This document shows, in pieces, positions 7,676-17,795 of a stretch of DNA of 50,186 bases (the stretch's first letter is position 1; each line of letters opens with the position of its first letter). The stretch spans positions 1-50,186 of the forward strand of contig CAMVPR010000020.1 of assembly GCA_947169385.1 (NCBI GenBank). The letters run 5' to 3'. Below the pieces are notes generated by a model. The model did not search any database, was not told the DNA's origin, and saw only the letters and a list, made by a program, of their open reading frames with translations. This DNA is from an uncultured Lachnospiraceae bacterium. Lineage in GTDB: Bacteria > Bacillota > Clostridia > Lachnospirales > Lachnospiraceae. A program made the translations under genes and the position numbers.

Positions 7676-10009
7676 ATGAAGAATCAGAAGAGCAAGGGCA
7701 TATTGATTATATTTGCCTTCATTTGCCTTTTCGCTGTATCAGCTTACACTGTATTCTACGGTTTAGGCGCTCAGCATAAGGGTAAAGCTTCACACATTCG
7801 TTTAGGTCTTGATTTGGCCGGTGGTGTTAGTATCACATATCAGATCAAGGACAGCGACGTATCAGAGACAGAGATTAACGATACCATCCAGAAGATCCAA
7901 CAGCGTGTAGAGCAGTATAGTACTGAGTCTAACGTTTACAAAGTTGGAGCTAACCGTATCCAGGTTGAGATTCCGGGTGAGACAGATGCCAACAAAGTGT
8001 TAGAGGAACTTGGTAAGCCTGGTTCTCTTTCATTTACAAGAGATGTATCTGGTGAGGCAGTTATCTGTACAGGTTCAGACATCAAGGCAGCAGAGGGTAA
8101 CTCTATTACTGATTCTACAACCGGAACCAGAGAGTATGTTGTTCAGCTTGAGTTCACCGATGAGGGAACCAAGAAGTTCGGCGATGCTACCTCTGAGATG
8201 GTTGGACAGCCTATTTATATATTCTACGATGGAGCAATCATCAGCGCTCCTAACGTTAAGGAAGCTATCACAAGTGGTCAGTGCCAGATTGATGGTATGG
8301 AGACATTAGAGGCAGCTAATGAGCTTGCTACTTACATCCGTATCGGTGCACTTCCTGTTGAGCTTGAGGAGTTGTCTTCACAGGTTGTTGCTGCTCAGTT
8401 AGGTTCTGAGGCAGTTTCAAGTTCTGTTAAGGCAGGTGCTATAGGTCTTGGTATCGTATGTGCATTCATGATCGTTATCTACTTATGGCCAGGTTTTGTA
8501 GCTGCTCTTGCACTTTTAGGATACATTTTACTTACACTTTTAGCTCTTAACGGATTTAACGTAACATTGACGTTACCTGGTATCGCCGGTGTTATCCTTG
8601 GTATAGGTATGGCGGTTGATGCGAATGTCATCATATTCACCCGTATAAGAGAAGAGATAAGAGACGGTAAGAGCGTTAAGACAGCTCTTAATGCCGGTTT
8701 CCATAAAGCGCTTTCAGCGATTATTGACGGTAATGTAACAACCCTTATTGCAGCAGTAGTGCTCTACTTCATGGGTTCAGGTACTATCAAAGGTTTCGCA
8801 ACAACATTGATGCTTTCTATCATTCTTTCAATGGTATCAGCAATCTTTGTTACAAGATACTTACTTGAGTCGTTCTACTCACTCGGAGTTCAGAAGGCCG
8901 GTATTTACGGTAAAGCTAAACCTACCAAGGTTACCAGATATACTAAGTTCAGCCCATATTGCATGGTTGTATCAGCGATTATTATAATCATCGGTCTTGT
9001 TATGCTTCCTGTTAACAAGAATAACAGAGGTTCAATACTTGATTTCGATCTTGATTTCGTTGGTGGTACATCTATTACTCTTACATTAGAGGACAACATG
9101 ACACTTCAAGAGGCTGAGAAAGTTATTAAGCCTGTAGTTGTTAAGGCTGCTAAGCTTGACGCTGCAACAGTTCAGATGCAGGAAGTTAAGACAGCTAACC
9201 AGATAGTAGTTAAGACAGTTGAGTTAACTGTTGATCAGCGTGACGCTGTTCAGACTGCTTTAGAGGAAGACAAGGATATCAAGCTTGCAACCACTATAGA
9301 GTCTGAGAATATCTCAGCTACTATTTCAAACGAGATGCGTAGAGATGCGGTTATTGCCGTTATCGTAGCTATCATTTTGATGCTCCTTTATATCGCACTT
9401 CGATTCTCAGATTGGAAGTTCGGTATTGCTGCTATAATTGCACTTGCACATGACGTAATGATTGTATTTGCATTATATTCTGTATTCCACTTGACTGTTG
9501 GTGGTACATTTATCGCATGTATGCTTACAATAGTCGGTTACTCAATCAACGCGACTATTATTATATTCGACCGTGTTCGTGAGAACTTAAGAAGCATGAG
9601 CATTGCTAAGGATGGTCTTGATATGATCGTTGATACATCTGTATCTCAGACATTTACACGTTCTGTCAATACATCACTTACCACATTTGCAATGGTATTG
9701 GTGCTTTACATCTTGGGTGCTAATTCACTTCACGAGTTCGCACTTGCACTTATGACAGGTATTGTATGTGGTGCTTATTCATCAATCTGCATCACCGCTC
9801 CTTTGTGGTATCTCTTTAAGAAGGGCGGCATCAAGAAGGCTGAGGAAGCTGCTGCAGCTAGAGCACAGCAGAAGGCAGCTGCTAGAGAGAAAGCATTAGA
9901 GTCACAGGCTAAGAAGTCTGAATCTAAGGCTAACAACAGCAACAATTCTTCAAACAAGCCTAAATCATCAACACCTAAGAAGAAGGGCAAGAAGAAAAAG
10001 AAAAGATAA
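7676..10009 (+). CDS. secDF: fused protein translocase SecD-SecF
   Basis: 777 residues from the ATG at 7676 (aaaggagaa 7-8 bases upstream; a GTG frame extension to 7625 overlaps scfB and is rejected). SecD half: signal-anchor helix (about 8-30), the D1 motif LGLDLAGG (43-50), a large extracytoplasmic P1 domain, and membrane helices with GIGMAVDANVIIFTRIREE. SecF half begins near residue 425, with the DFVGGTSITL motif near 460 and TIVGYSINATIIIFDRVREN. Together about 12 membrane helices use the proton-motive force to pull exported chains through SecYEG. A Lys/Ser/Asn-rich tail of about 70 residues closes the protein. The fused form occurs in many Firmicutes. YajC is encoded upstream. Confidence 0.97.
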   Translation: MKNQKSKGILIIFAFICLFAVSAYTVFYGLGAQHKGKASHIRLGLDLAGGVSITYQIKDSDVSETEINDTIQKIQQRVEQYSTESNVYKVGANRIQVEIPGETDANKVLEELGKPGSLSFTRDVSGEAVICTGSDIKAAEGNSITDSTTGTREYVVQLEFTDEGTKKFGDATSEMVGQPIYIFYDGAIISAPNVKEAITSGQCQIDGMETLEAANELATYIRIGALPVELEELSSQVVAAQLGSEAVSSSVKAGAIGLGIVCAFMIVIYLWPGFVAALALLGYILLTLLALNGFNVTLTLPGIAGVILGIGMAVDANVIIFTRIREEIRDGKSVKTALNAGFHKALSAIIDGNVTTLIAAVVLYFMGSGTIKGFATTLMLSIILSMVSAIFVTRYLLESFYSLGVQKAGIYGKAKPTKVTRYTKFSPYCMVVSAIIIIIGLVMLPVNKNNRGSILDFDLDFVGGTSITLTLEDNMTLQEAEKVIKPVVVKAAKLDAATVQMQEVKTANQIVVKTVELTVDQRDAVQTALEEDKDIKLATTIESENISATISNEMRRDAVIAVIVAIILMLLYIALRFSDWKFGIAAIIALAHDVMIVFALYSVFHLTVGGTFIACMLTIVGYSINATIIIFDRVRENLRSMSIAKDGLDMIVDTSVSQTFTRSVNTSLTTFAMVLVLYILGANSLHEFALALMTGIVCGAYSSICITAPLWYLFKKGGIKKAEEAAAARAQQKAAAREKALESQAKKSESKANNSNNSSNKPKSSTPKKKGKKKKKR

Positions 10010-10021
10010 TAAATGATATTA

Positions 10022-10050
10022 AACCTCCGGTTTATAGCCGGAGGTTTTTT
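10022..10050 (+). terminator. terminator after secDF, just ahead of recJ
   Basis: A 9-bp perfect stem (aacctccgg 10022-10030 with ccggaggtt 10038-10046), loop tttatag, T-run 10045-10050. The recJ ribosome-binding site (gaaagg, 10056-10061) begins 6 bases later, so recJ has no room for its own promoter and probably depends on read-through. Confidence 0.9.
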
Positions 10051-10069
10051 AACTTGAAAGGCAGAATAT

Positions 10070-11869
10070 ATGAGAACTTTATGGAACCTTAAGAAACAAA
10101 GCGACATAACAGAGGCTGAATTAAAGAAGCTTTCCGATGAGTGCGAGATAAGTCAGGCATTTGCAAAGATACTTGCCAACAGAGGATACACGACAAAGGA
10201 AGCGGTAGACAGGTATCTCTTTAAGGACAAGAGTTTTATCGGATATGATGGTGAAATGATGCTTGATATGAGCAAGGCGGCGGATGTAATCTGTGATGCT
10301 GTTCAAACAGGTAAGCATATAAGAATTGTATCCGATTATGATGTCGATGGAGTTACAAGCAATTATATACTCCTAAAGGGATTAGAAAGGTGTAAAGAAG
10401 CATATAGCAGTTCAGCTGTAATCGATTATGTGATACCTCACAGAATTCACGACGGATATGGCATTAACGAGAATATAGTCAAGAAGGCGAATGAGGCTAA
10501 TGTTGAATTTATAATCACTTGTGACAACGGGATAGTGGCTAACGATGCGGCGAAACTTGCAGGTGATTACGGGATTGATTATGTTGTTACGGATCACCAT
10601 GAGCCTAAGGAGGAGCTTCCTAAAGCACTTGCGGTTGTCGATCCTCACAGGGAAGGGGATCCTTATCCTTTTAAAGATATATGTGGCGCTGTGGTTGCTT
10701 ATAAACTTGTAGAGCAGCTTTATAAGCGTGCAAATGTCGACAGGAACTTCCTTACGGAACTGTTTATATATGCTGCACTAGGAACCGTATGTGATGTTAT
10801 GCCGCTTATTGACGAGAACAGATACATTGTCAAGCGCGGACTTATTCATTTGCGTAATCAAATGAGAAAAGGAGAGTTAGAGGTTGGCTTAAATGCGCTG
10901 ATTCGTGCGCTAAACCTTGATGTTAAGGATATAGATTGTACCGCATTTGGTTTTAGGATTGGGCCGGCTGTCAATGCGGCAGGAAGACTTACTTCTGCGA
11001 AGTGGGCGCTTAGACTTCTTACGGAAGAGTCTAAGTCTAAGGCTGATAAGCTTGCCAAGAGGATTGTCGAGCTCAACGACATAAGAAAGACAATGACTGA
11101 GAAGTCTGTTAAAGAGGCGATGCATGAATCCTATAAGCGTCCGGATGACAAGGTTTTGGTTCTTTACTTAAAGGAGTGCCATGAGAGCGTTGCAGGTATT
11201 GTTGCCGGAAGGATAAGAGAGGCTACCTGTAAACCGACGCTTATCGTTACCAATTCCAAGGAGGCCGGGATTCTAAAAGGCTCGGCGCGTTCGATAGAGA
11301 GCTATGACATGTTTAGGTCGCTTCACGAGTTCGAGGATCTATTTGTCAAGTTTGGAGGGCACCCTATGGCTGCCGGATTCTCGCTTAAAGAGGAGAATCT
11401 TGAAACGTTGAGGGTGGGTCTTAATGAGAAGACAACTCTTAGTGACGATGATATCGTTCAAAGGCTTGATATTGACATGGTGTTGGAGCTTGATTCGGTT
11501 GATTATAGGCTTATTGATGAGTTAGAGCTTATGGAACCGACGGGAACTTCTAACGAGAGGCCTGTGTTCAAGGCAGAGGCGGTCAAGCTAATCGGCGGAA
11601 GAGTCCTTGGAAAGAACCACAATTTTATCAAGATGAATCTCTTGGCAAATGATTCCTATAAGGCAGAGGGAATCAGATTCATGGAGCCTCCCGAGAGTTT
11701 CTTTGAAGAGTTAAGTATGTCTTTAGGTGATGACTGTTATGAGAGATTTGACAGAGGTGAGAGGTTTGATGAGCCTGTAAATATAGTCTATAAGCCTAAG
11801 GTTAATGAGTTTATGGGTACTAAGACTATTCAGGCGGATATGTGTGCAATTAGGGGCGCTAACATTTGA
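10070..11869 (+). CDS. recJ: single-stranded-DNA-specific exonuclease RecJ
   Basis: 599 residues, the usual length. A 5'-3' ssDNA exonuclease of recombination and mismatch/base-excision repair. DHH-family motifs are intact: SDYDVDGVTS (DxD at 89-91), TDHHEPKEELP (DHH at 175-177), and the DHHA1 motif FGGHPMAAGFS (GGHP at 429-432). A C-terminal OB-like region follows (VKLIGGRVLGKNHNFIKMNL). The ATG follows gaaagg. A transcription terminator stands just upstream. Confidence 0.96.
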   Translation: MRTLWNLKKQSDITEAELKKLSDECEISQAFAKILANRGYTTKEAVDRYLFKDKSFIGYDGEMMLDMSKAADVICDAVQTGKHIRIVSDYDVDGVTSNYILLKGLERCKEAYSSSAVIDYVIPHRIHDGYGINENIVKKANEANVEFIITCDNGIVANDAAKLAGDYGIDYVVTDHHEPKEELPKALAVVDPHREGDPYPFKDICGAVVAYKLVEQLYKRANVDRNFLTELFIYAALGTVCDVMPLIDENRYIVKRGLIHLRNQMRKGELEVGLNALIRALNLDVKDIDCTAFGFRIGPAVNAAGRLTSAKWALRLLTEESKSKADKLAKRIVELNDIRKTMTEKSVKEAMHESYKRPDDKVLVLYLKECHESVAGIVAGRIREATCKPTLIVTNSKEAGILKGSARSIESYDMFRSLHEFEDLFVKFGGHPMAAGFSLKEENLETLRVGLNEKTTLSDDDIVQRLDIDMVLELDSVDYRLIDELELMEPTGTSNERPVFKAEAVKLIGGRVLGKNHNFIKMNLLANDSYKAEGIRFMEPPESFFEELSMSLGDDCYERFDRGERFDEPVNIVYKPKVNEFMGTKTIQADMCAIRGANI

Positions 11870-11877
11870 ATTACTTA

Positions 11878-11905
11878 TTGAAAAACCCTCATATTGTGAT
11901 AAAAT
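11878..11905 (+). promoter_or_regulatory. predicted promoter of apt
   Basis: TTGAAA (11878-11883), 16-base spacer, TAAAAT (11900-11905). It lies 36 bases before the apt ATG and starts the apt-rel unit. Confidence 0.6.
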
Positions 11906-11940
11906 AGTGTAATAGATATTTTTTGAAAGGACTTAATGTT

Positions 11941-12465
11941 ATGAGTAAGGTAGAAGATTATGTACGCACTATACCGGATTTTCCTGAACCGGGTATAATG
12001 TTTAGAGATGTAACTACAGTTTTGCAGGATGCTGACGGACTTAAGCTTGCTATAGATGAGATGATTAAGCTTCTTGACGGAGTTGATTTTGATGTTATAG
12101 CAGGTGCAGAGTCAAGAGGTTTCATTTTCGGAACCCCTATGGCGTATGCGCTTAATAAGCCATTTGTATTGATCAGAAAGAAGGGCAAGCTTCCAAGCAA
12201 GACTGTTTCTAAGAAATATTCTTTAGAGTACGGAGAGGCTGAGATTGAGATGCATGCCGACTCTATAAAGCCTGGACAGAAGGTTGTTTTGGTAGATGAT
12301 TTGATTGCTACAGGAGGAACAATCGCAGCCGCTGCCTCACTTGTTGAGGAGCTCGGCGGAGAGGTTGTCAAGGTAGTATTCCTTATGGAACTTATGGGAC
12401 TTAAGGGTAGAGATAAGCTTAAAGGCTATGATGTAGCTTCAGTTATTCAGTATCCTGGAGCTTGA
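11941..12465 (+). CDS. apt: adenine phosphoribosyltransferase
   Basis: 174 residues from the ATG at 11941 (gaaagga about 10 bases upstream; an in-frame TTG at 11923 is rejected). It converts adenine + PRPP to AMP and PPi in purine salvage. The N-terminus has the family sequence IPDFPEPGIMFRDVTT; the PRPP loop VDDLIATGGT is at about 118-127. It is followed 32 bases later by rel, a pairing common in Firmicutes. Confidence 0.96.
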   Translation: MSKVEDYVRTIPDFPEPGIMFRDVTTVLQDADGLKLAIDEMIKLLDGVDFDVIAGAESRGFIFGTPMAYALNKPFVLIRKKGKLPSKTVSKKYSLEYGEAEIEMHADSIKPGQKVVLVDDLIATGGTIAAAASLVEELGGEVVKVVFLMELMGLKGRDKLKGYDVASVIQYPGA

Positions 12466-12497
12466 TGAAGAATTATAATTAGGATGGAGGTGAGATT

Positions 12498-14810
12498 ATG
12501 GCAGAACCGGGTATTATTAACGCTAACAAGGAATTTGAACGTGATTCGAGGCATATTGAGATGGATATATCAACGCCTGAGGACTTCACGGATCCTGACG
12601 TTTTATACGAGAGACTTGTCAGATGTGTCTTAAGATACCATCCTAACACAGATATAAGTATGATAGAGAAGGCGTATCGTATCGCCAAGAAGGCGCACGA
12701 GGGACAGCTTCGTAAGTCGGGTGAGCCTTATATCTCACATCCTGTATGTGTAGCAATCATACTTGCCGAGTTGGAGCTTGATAAGGAGTCGATTGTTGCA
12801 GGTATTCTTCACGATGTCGTAGAAGATACGGTTATGACAAGGGAAGAGCTTGCAGAGGAGTTCAACGAAGAGATTGCACTTTTGGTTGATGGTGTTACCA
12901 AGCTTACTCAGTTGGATATTTCGACTGACAAGGTCGAGGTACAGGCTGAGAACCTTCGTAAGATGTTCCTTGCTATGGCTAAGGATATAAGAGTTATCCT
13001 TATAAAGCTTGCGGACAGACTTCACAATTTAAGAACCCTTCAGTATATGAAGCCACATAAGCAGATAGAGAAGTCAAGAGAGACTCTTGATATCTATTCT
13101 CCAATCGCTCACAGGCTCGGTATTTCCAGGGTTAAGATTGAGCTCGATGATCTCGCACTTAAGTATTTAGAGCCTGATGTCTATGATTTCTTAGAGCAGG
13201 GTATTGCTCTTAGAAAGGCTGACAGACAGGATTTTATTAATTCTATAGTTGAAGAAGTCGGCGAGCATATGAAGAGTTCCGGTATAGATGCCGAGGTAGA
13301 CGGAAGAGTTAAGCATTACCTCAGCATTTACAAGAAGATGAAGAACCAGAACAAGACTCTTGATCAGATATACGATCTTTTCGCAGTCAGAATCAAGGTA
13401 GATACAGTTAAGGATTGCTATGCCGCGCTCGGTATAATCCACGAGATGTATACTCCGATTCCGGGTAGATTTAAGGATTATATTGCAATGCCTAAGCCTA
13501 ATATGTATCAGTCGCTGCATACTACGCTTATAGGACATAATGGAACTCCGTTTGAGATTCAGATTAGAACATATGAGATGCACAGGGTTGCTGAATACGG
13601 TATCGCAGCCCATTGGAAGTACAAGGAGAACTTATCCGGAAGTGATAAGGATCAGGAAGAGGCTAAGCTTTCATGGCTCAGACAGATTCTTGAGTGGCAG
13701 AAAGATTCGGAAGACAATGAAGAGTTTATGGATATCGTCAAGTCCGATCTCAATCTTTTCGCAGAGCAGGTATATTGTTTCACGCCTTCCGGTGATGTTA
13801 AGAGTCTTCCTAACGGTTCGACGCCTATAGATTTCGCTTACGCTATTCATTCTGCCGTCGGTAATCAGATGGTCGGCGCTAGGGTGAACGGCCAGCAGGT
13901 AACTATTGATCATAAGTTACAGAACGGTGACAGAGTAGAGATTATCACCTCTGCCAACTCATCCGGACCTAGCCGAGACTGGCTTAAGATATGCGCCAGC
14001 ACTCAGGCTAAGAACAAGATTAATCAATGGTTTAAACACGAGTATAAAGAAGAGAATATCATTCACGGTAAGGAGCTTCTTAACGATTACTGCAAGAGCA
14101 AGAATATTGATTTCTCTAAATATTCCGCTGCCAAGTACAAGGAGAAGGTACAGCTTAAGTACGGTTTCAGAGATTGGGATTCAGTTCTTGCTGCCATAGG
14201 TCACGGTGGTCTTAAGGAAGGCCAGGTTGTCACCAAGATGGTTGATGAGTACGAGAAGGACCATCCGACGTTATTAAGCAACGAAGAGATTATCGAAGAT
14301 ATCGAGAGCAATGCTGAACTTAGACATCATTTTAAGAAGAATGCCTCTAAGAACGGTATCGTAGTTCACGGACTACACGATGTGAGTGTCCGTTTCAGCA
14401 AATGCTGTAGCCCTGTTCCGGGCGACGAGATTGTCGGATACATCACGAGAGGTCGAGGCATCTCTGTTCACAGAACAGACTGTGTCAATCTTCAAGCCAT
14501 GGATGAAGAGGATAGAGGCAGACTTATCGACGCTGAGTGGGATAAGAGAGAGCAGGATCAGAGCGGAGAGAAGTTCGAGACGGAGATTAAGATATTTGCG
14601 TACAATCAGAAGAATATGCTTATGGAGATCACCAAGCTCTTCTCTGAGGAGAATGTCAATCTTGTTGCTTTGAATGCGAGAGCTGGTAAGCAGGGCAAGG
14701 CTACTTATGTTATCGCCTTTGAGACAAGCGGTACTGAGGAGCTTAACAGGATATCCAATAAGCTTAGAGGAATTGAGGGTGTTATAGATATAGAGAGGAC
14801 ATCAGGCTGA
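12498..14810 (+). CDS. rel: bifunctional (p)ppGpp synthetase/hydrolase (Rel)
   Basis: 770 residues, full length. HD hydrolase domain: H67, H81 and the HD pair at 105-106 (GILHDVVEDT) are intact. Synthetase domain: GRFKDYIAMPKPNMYQSLHT and YGIAAHWKYKE; the RFKD form is typical of bifunctional enzymes. Then come the TGS domain (FTPSGDVKSLPNGSTPIDFA), the zinc-finger/conserved-Cys region (VRFSKCCSPVPGDEIVGY) and a C-terminal ACT domain (IKIFAYNQKNMLMEITKLF). It makes and degrades the stringent-response alarmone at the ribosome. Start after ggaggtga. The metallo-beta-lactamase gene follows 16 bases on. Confidence 0.97.
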   Translation: MAEPGIINANKEFERDSRHIEMDISTPEDFTDPDVLYERLVRCVLRYHPNTDISMIEKAYRIAKKAHEGQLRKSGEPYISHPVCVAIILAELELDKESIVAGILHDVVEDTVMTREELAEEFNEEIALLVDGVTKLTQLDISTDKVEVQAENLRKMFLAMAKDIRVILIKLADRLHNLRTLQYMKPHKQIEKSRETLDIYSPIAHRLGISRVKIELDDLALKYLEPDVYDFLEQGIALRKADRQDFINSIVEEVGEHMKSSGIDAEVDGRVKHYLSIYKKMKNQNKTLDQIYDLFAVRIKVDTVKDCYAALGIIHEMYTPIPGRFKDYIAMPKPNMYQSLHTTLIGHNGTPFEIQIRTYEMHRVAEYGIAAHWKYKENLSGSDKDQEEAKLSWLRQILEWQKDSEDNEEFMDIVKSDLNLFAEQVYCFTPSGDVKSLPNGSTPIDFAYAIHSAVGNQMVGARVNGQQVTIDHKLQNGDRVEIITSANSSGPSRDWLKICASTQAKNKINQWFKHEYKEENIIHGKELLNDYCKSKNIDFSKYSAAKYKEKVQLKYGFRDWDSVLAAIGHGGLKEGQVVTKMVDEYEKDHPTLLSNEEIIEDIESNAELRHHFKKNASKNGIVVHGLHDVSVRFSKCCSPVPGDEIVGYITRGRGISVHRTDCVNLQAMDEEDRGRLIDAEWDKREQDQSGEKFETEIKIFAYNQKNMLMEITKLFSEENVNLVALNARAGKQGKATYVIAFETSGTEELNRISNKLRGIEGVIDIERTSG

Positions 14811-14826
14811 TTTAAGGAGGTATTAT

Positions 14827-15462
14827 ATGAGATCGCACATGATGCTTCAGACAGAGCAGGTTGGAGATATGGCAGTCAACTGCTACATTTTCTGCAATAA
14901 AGACACCAAGAAATGTATTATATTTGATCCTGGTGCTGAGGGTAATCTCATAAGAGGCGTGATAGATGCCAACGGAATGACACCAGAGGCTATATTGCTC
15001 ACTCACGGACACTTTGATCATATCGGAGCTATAGATACCTTGAAGGGATTTTATCCTAATATTGAGGTGTATGCAGGGTATGAAGAGAGGATGTGCTTAA
15101 GTGATATTGATGTCAACTTGAGTGGCATGTTCGGACGTCCTTGCACAGTTAACGCTGATCACTATTTCGAAGATCAGGAGAGATTTGAGATGATAGGTGC
15201 TCATTTCAAATGCATATTCACACCGGGACATACTAAGGGTTCTGTGTGCTTTTACGCTATTGAGGATGAGTTTTTGATTTCGGGAGATACGTTATTTGCG
15301 GGTAGTGTCGGAAGGACAGATTTTCCGGGCGGTGATTCTAAGGAACTTCTAACATCAATCAGGCAGAGGTTAGATCCTATTCCTGACTATATTAGAGTGT
15401 ACCCGGGACATGGCCCTGCTACTACTATGGAGATTGAGAGGGCTGAGAATCCTTTCATGTAG
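14827..15462 (+). CDS. metallo-beta-lactamase-fold hydrolase (glyoxalase II-like)
   Basis: 211 residues. The HxHxDH metal motif is THGHFDH (H60, H62, D64, H65); further ligands lie in FTPGHTKGS and SGDTLFAGSVGRTDFPGGD, and the last His is in VYPGHGP. This small YcbL/GloB-like family hydrolyses thioesters such as S-lactoylglutathione, but the clostridial substrate is not known and glutathione is usually absent, so no gene symbol is given. It has a strong aaggagg, is 16 bases after rel and 5 bases before hemZ, so it is co-transcribed with them. The rel-MBL-hemZ order recurs in Clostridia. Confidence 0.9.
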   Translation: MRSHMMLQTEQVGDMAVNCYIFCNKDTKKCIIFDPGAEGNLIRGVIDANGMTPEAILLTHGHFDHIGAIDTLKGFYPNIEVYAGYEERMCLSDIDVNLSGMFGRPCTVNADHYFEDQERFEMIGAHFKCIFTPGHTKGSVCFYAIEDEFLISGDTLFAGSVGRTDFPGGDSKELLTSIRQRLDPIPDYIRVYPGHGPATTMEIERAENPFM

Positions 15463-15467
15463 GATAT

Positions 15468-16904
15468 ATGATTTTATTAGAACAGAATGTTAATGATTAT
15501 GACTATGATATAAGGACGCTTATTCAAGCGTTTTTTGACAATGAGAAGGTCGTGCTTACGGGAGAACATAGGCTTAAGGTTAAGCTTACAGTGTCTTCTG
15601 ACGGACCGCATCATATAAGCTTAAATGATGATAAAGACAACGAGATTATTGCTAAAGAGTTTAATGGCAGTCACGAGAATAAGGGGCTGAGGGACGAAGT
15701 CAAGAGGCAGCTCTATGACATTTTCTCTCTGTATCATAACAGAAAGCTTCCGTGGGGGGCGCTTACCGGCATAAGACCGGTACATATTGTTAACGATCTT
15801 GTGGATTCGGGACTTAGTTATGACGAGTGTATAGATACATTTGTCAATGATTACAGAGTGAGCCATAAGAAGGCTAAGCTAAGCGTAGATGTTGCCGATG
15901 TTGAGAGGCGGGTGTTAGATGGTATCGATTACGAGGATGCCTACAGCCTCTATATCGGGATACCGTTTTGCCCGACAACATGTCTTTATTGCAGTTTTGC
16001 GTCATATCCTATCAAGAGATTTAACAATCTTGTGGAGCCTTATCTTGACGCGCTTTTTAAAGAGATTGATTATGTTGCCGCTTTGATGAAGGGCAAGAGA
16101 TTAACAAGTATATATATCGGTGGCGGAACACCGACGGCTATAAGCGATGTTGAGATTGCAAGGCTTATCGATAAGGTTAAGTCATCATTTGACGTAGATA
16201 ATACCTTGGAATTCACTGTTGAGGCAGGTAGACCTGACAGCATAACGGTTGACAAGCTCAAGGTTATCTATGACAGAGGAGTGACAAGGATAAGCATCAA
16301 CCCTCAGACTATGCAGGATAAGACTTTGAGGCTCATAGGAAGGCAGCACACAGTTCAGGACTTTGTAAATGCCTACAATCTTGCGAGAAAGGTTGGTTTT
16401 GACGATATCAACACCGATCTCATCATGGGATTGCCTGATGAGACGATAGATGATGTTAAGGACACGCTTAAGAGAATCAGCGAACTAAACCCTGACAATC
16501 TTACGATACATTCTCTTGCAATCAAGAGAGCGGCCAATCTTAACATTGAGATGGAACAGTACAAGAGTCACAGTATGGGTGCGACGGAAGAGATGCTTGA
16601 CGCGGCGTATCAGACAGCGGCTGATATGAACCTCGTGCCATATTATCTATACAGGCAGAAGAATATCCCCGGTAACTTTGAGAATGTCGGTTTCGCAAGA
16701 GTGGGTACAGAGGGACTGTATAACATTCTTATGATGGAGGAGAAGCAGACGGTTCTCGCTTTGGGTGCCGGTACGGTTAGTAAGAGAGTATATAAAGAAG
16801 GCGGAAGAATAGAGCGTATTGACAATGTTAAAGCGCTAGACCAATACATTTCAAGAATAGATGAGATGATTGAAAGGAAGCGCAACCTATTGGAAGGTGA
16901 TTAG
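15468..16904 (+). CDS. hemZ: coproporphyrinogen dehydrogenase-type radical SAM protein HemZ
   Basis: 478 residues. An N-terminal region of about 155 residues precedes the radical SAM core with the CxxxCxxC motif at C168, C172 and C175 (FCPTTCLYCSF), the IGGGTPTA segment and the INPQTMQDKTL segment of the HemN/HemZ family. HemZ is annotated as oxygen-independent coproporphyrinogen III dehydrogenase, but no other haem gene is nearby and many Clostridia carrying it lack a full haem pathway, so its substrate here is uncertain. The start codon has a weak Shine-Dalgarno (taggat), consistent with coupling to the upstream stop 5 bases away. The HD-GYP gene starts right after its stop. Confidence 0.92.
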   Translation: MILLEQNVNDYDYDIRTLIQAFFDNEKVVLTGEHRLKVKLTVSSDGPHHISLNDDKDNEIIAKEFNGSHENKGLRDEVKRQLYDIFSLYHNRKLPWGALTGIRPVHIVNDLVDSGLSYDECIDTFVNDYRVSHKKAKLSVDVADVERRVLDGIDYEDAYSLYIGIPFCPTTCLYCSFASYPIKRFNNLVEPYLDALFKEIDYVAALMKGKRLTSIYIGGGTPTAISDVEIARLIDKVKSSFDVDNTLEFTVEAGRPDSITVDKLKVIYDRGVTRISINPQTMQDKTLRLIGRQHTVQDFVNAYNLARKVGFDDINTDLIMGLPDETIDDVKDTLKRISELNPDNLTIHSLAIKRAANLNIEMEQYKSHSMGATEEMLDAAYQTAADMNLVPYYLYRQKNIPGNFENVGFARVGTEGLYNILMMEEKQTVLALGAGTVSKRVYKEGGRIERIDNVKALDQYISRIDEMIERKRNLLEGD

Positions 16905-17765
16905 ATGTCTAATCAGAGAAATGCAATTAGAAAGCTTGAGAGAACTGAATATCAGGACGAGACATTTGCATCACATATGAATTCGCTTGGAACGATGATT
17001 ACTCCACCGGATGATGGTGGGGAGCGTAAGCCTTTATCGAAGGATGATATAGATAAGGCGTTGCTTAATAATCATATCGAGGATAAGGAAGACATAGAGT
17101 ATTGGTATGATACTGTGGGCGATGACCTTAACTTGAGTACATTCTTAGGTAAGGATTTCCTTATCGAGTTGACGCACGGGATGGTAGTCAGTAATGTGGC
17201 TGTTTTGGTTGCAAGAGAACTTAATCTTGACAATGCCACCTGTGATAAGGTAGCATTAGGCGGTATGGTTCATGATATCGGAAAGCTTAAGATTAACTCT
17301 TACGTTGATTATGAGCAGAAACACTCTATGCGTATCGATCAGATGCGATATGTGAGAACTCATCCGACCTTGGGTTATGCTGCGTTGTCAGAGATGGGAT
17401 TTGATAAGGATGTCTGTGAAGCGGTGCTTTATCATCATGAGAACTATGATGGAACGGGTTATCCGTCTAATTTATCAGGCGAGGACATCCCTCTTATGGC
17501 AAGGATACTAAGGGTTAGCGATGTATTTTCTGCGCTTATTTCAGACCGCTCGTACCGAGAGGCGTTTGATATAGATTCAGCTGTCGAGCTTATGATTGAC
17601 GAGGTGAGACACTTTGACATGCGCGTATTTCTTGCGTTTCAGAGAGTAGTTCAGTCTAATGAGCTTATACTTGCTCTCGGCAATCTTTCGAGATTTACCA
17701 ATAAGGAGTTCAGAGTTGAATTTAACCATGTACAACATGCATTTCAATCGTTAGAAGACGATTAA
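16905..17765 (+). CDS. HD-GYP domain protein, putative c-di-GMP phosphodiesterase
   Basis: 286 residues. After about 70 variable residues comes an HD-GYP domain with H91, the HD pair in VHDIGK (123-128), RTHP (151-154) and HHENYDGTGYP (177-187). Metal ligands and the GYP signature are intact, so activity against cyclic dinucleotides is likely. No membrane segment or sensor domain is seen. The start codon immediately follows the hemZ stop, with gaaggtg inside the end of hemZ, indicating translational coupling. An intact GGDEF protein is encoded 11 kb away, so synthesis and breakdown of c-di-GMP are both possible. Confidence 0.9.
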   Translation: MSNQRNAIRKLERTEYQDETFASHMNSLGTMITPPDDGGERKPLSKDDIDKALLNNHIEDKEDIEYWYDTVGDDLNLSTFLGKDFLIELTHGMVVSNVAVLVARELNLDNATCDKVALGGMVHDIGKLKINSYVDYEQKHSMRIDQMRYVRTHPTLGYAALSEMGFDKDVCEAVLYHHENYDGTGYPSNLSGEDIPLMARILRVSDVFSALISDRSYREAFDIDSAVELMIDEVRHFDMRVFLAFQRVVQSNELILALGNLSRFTNKEFRVEFNHVQHAFQSLEDD

Positions 17766-17795
17766 TATATATAACAATCAGGAGGATTAACTATT

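Noticed and set aside
11958-12371. 137-residue minus-strand frame opposite apt
   Set aside because: apt is full length with its PRPP motif; the opposite frame has no recognisable features.
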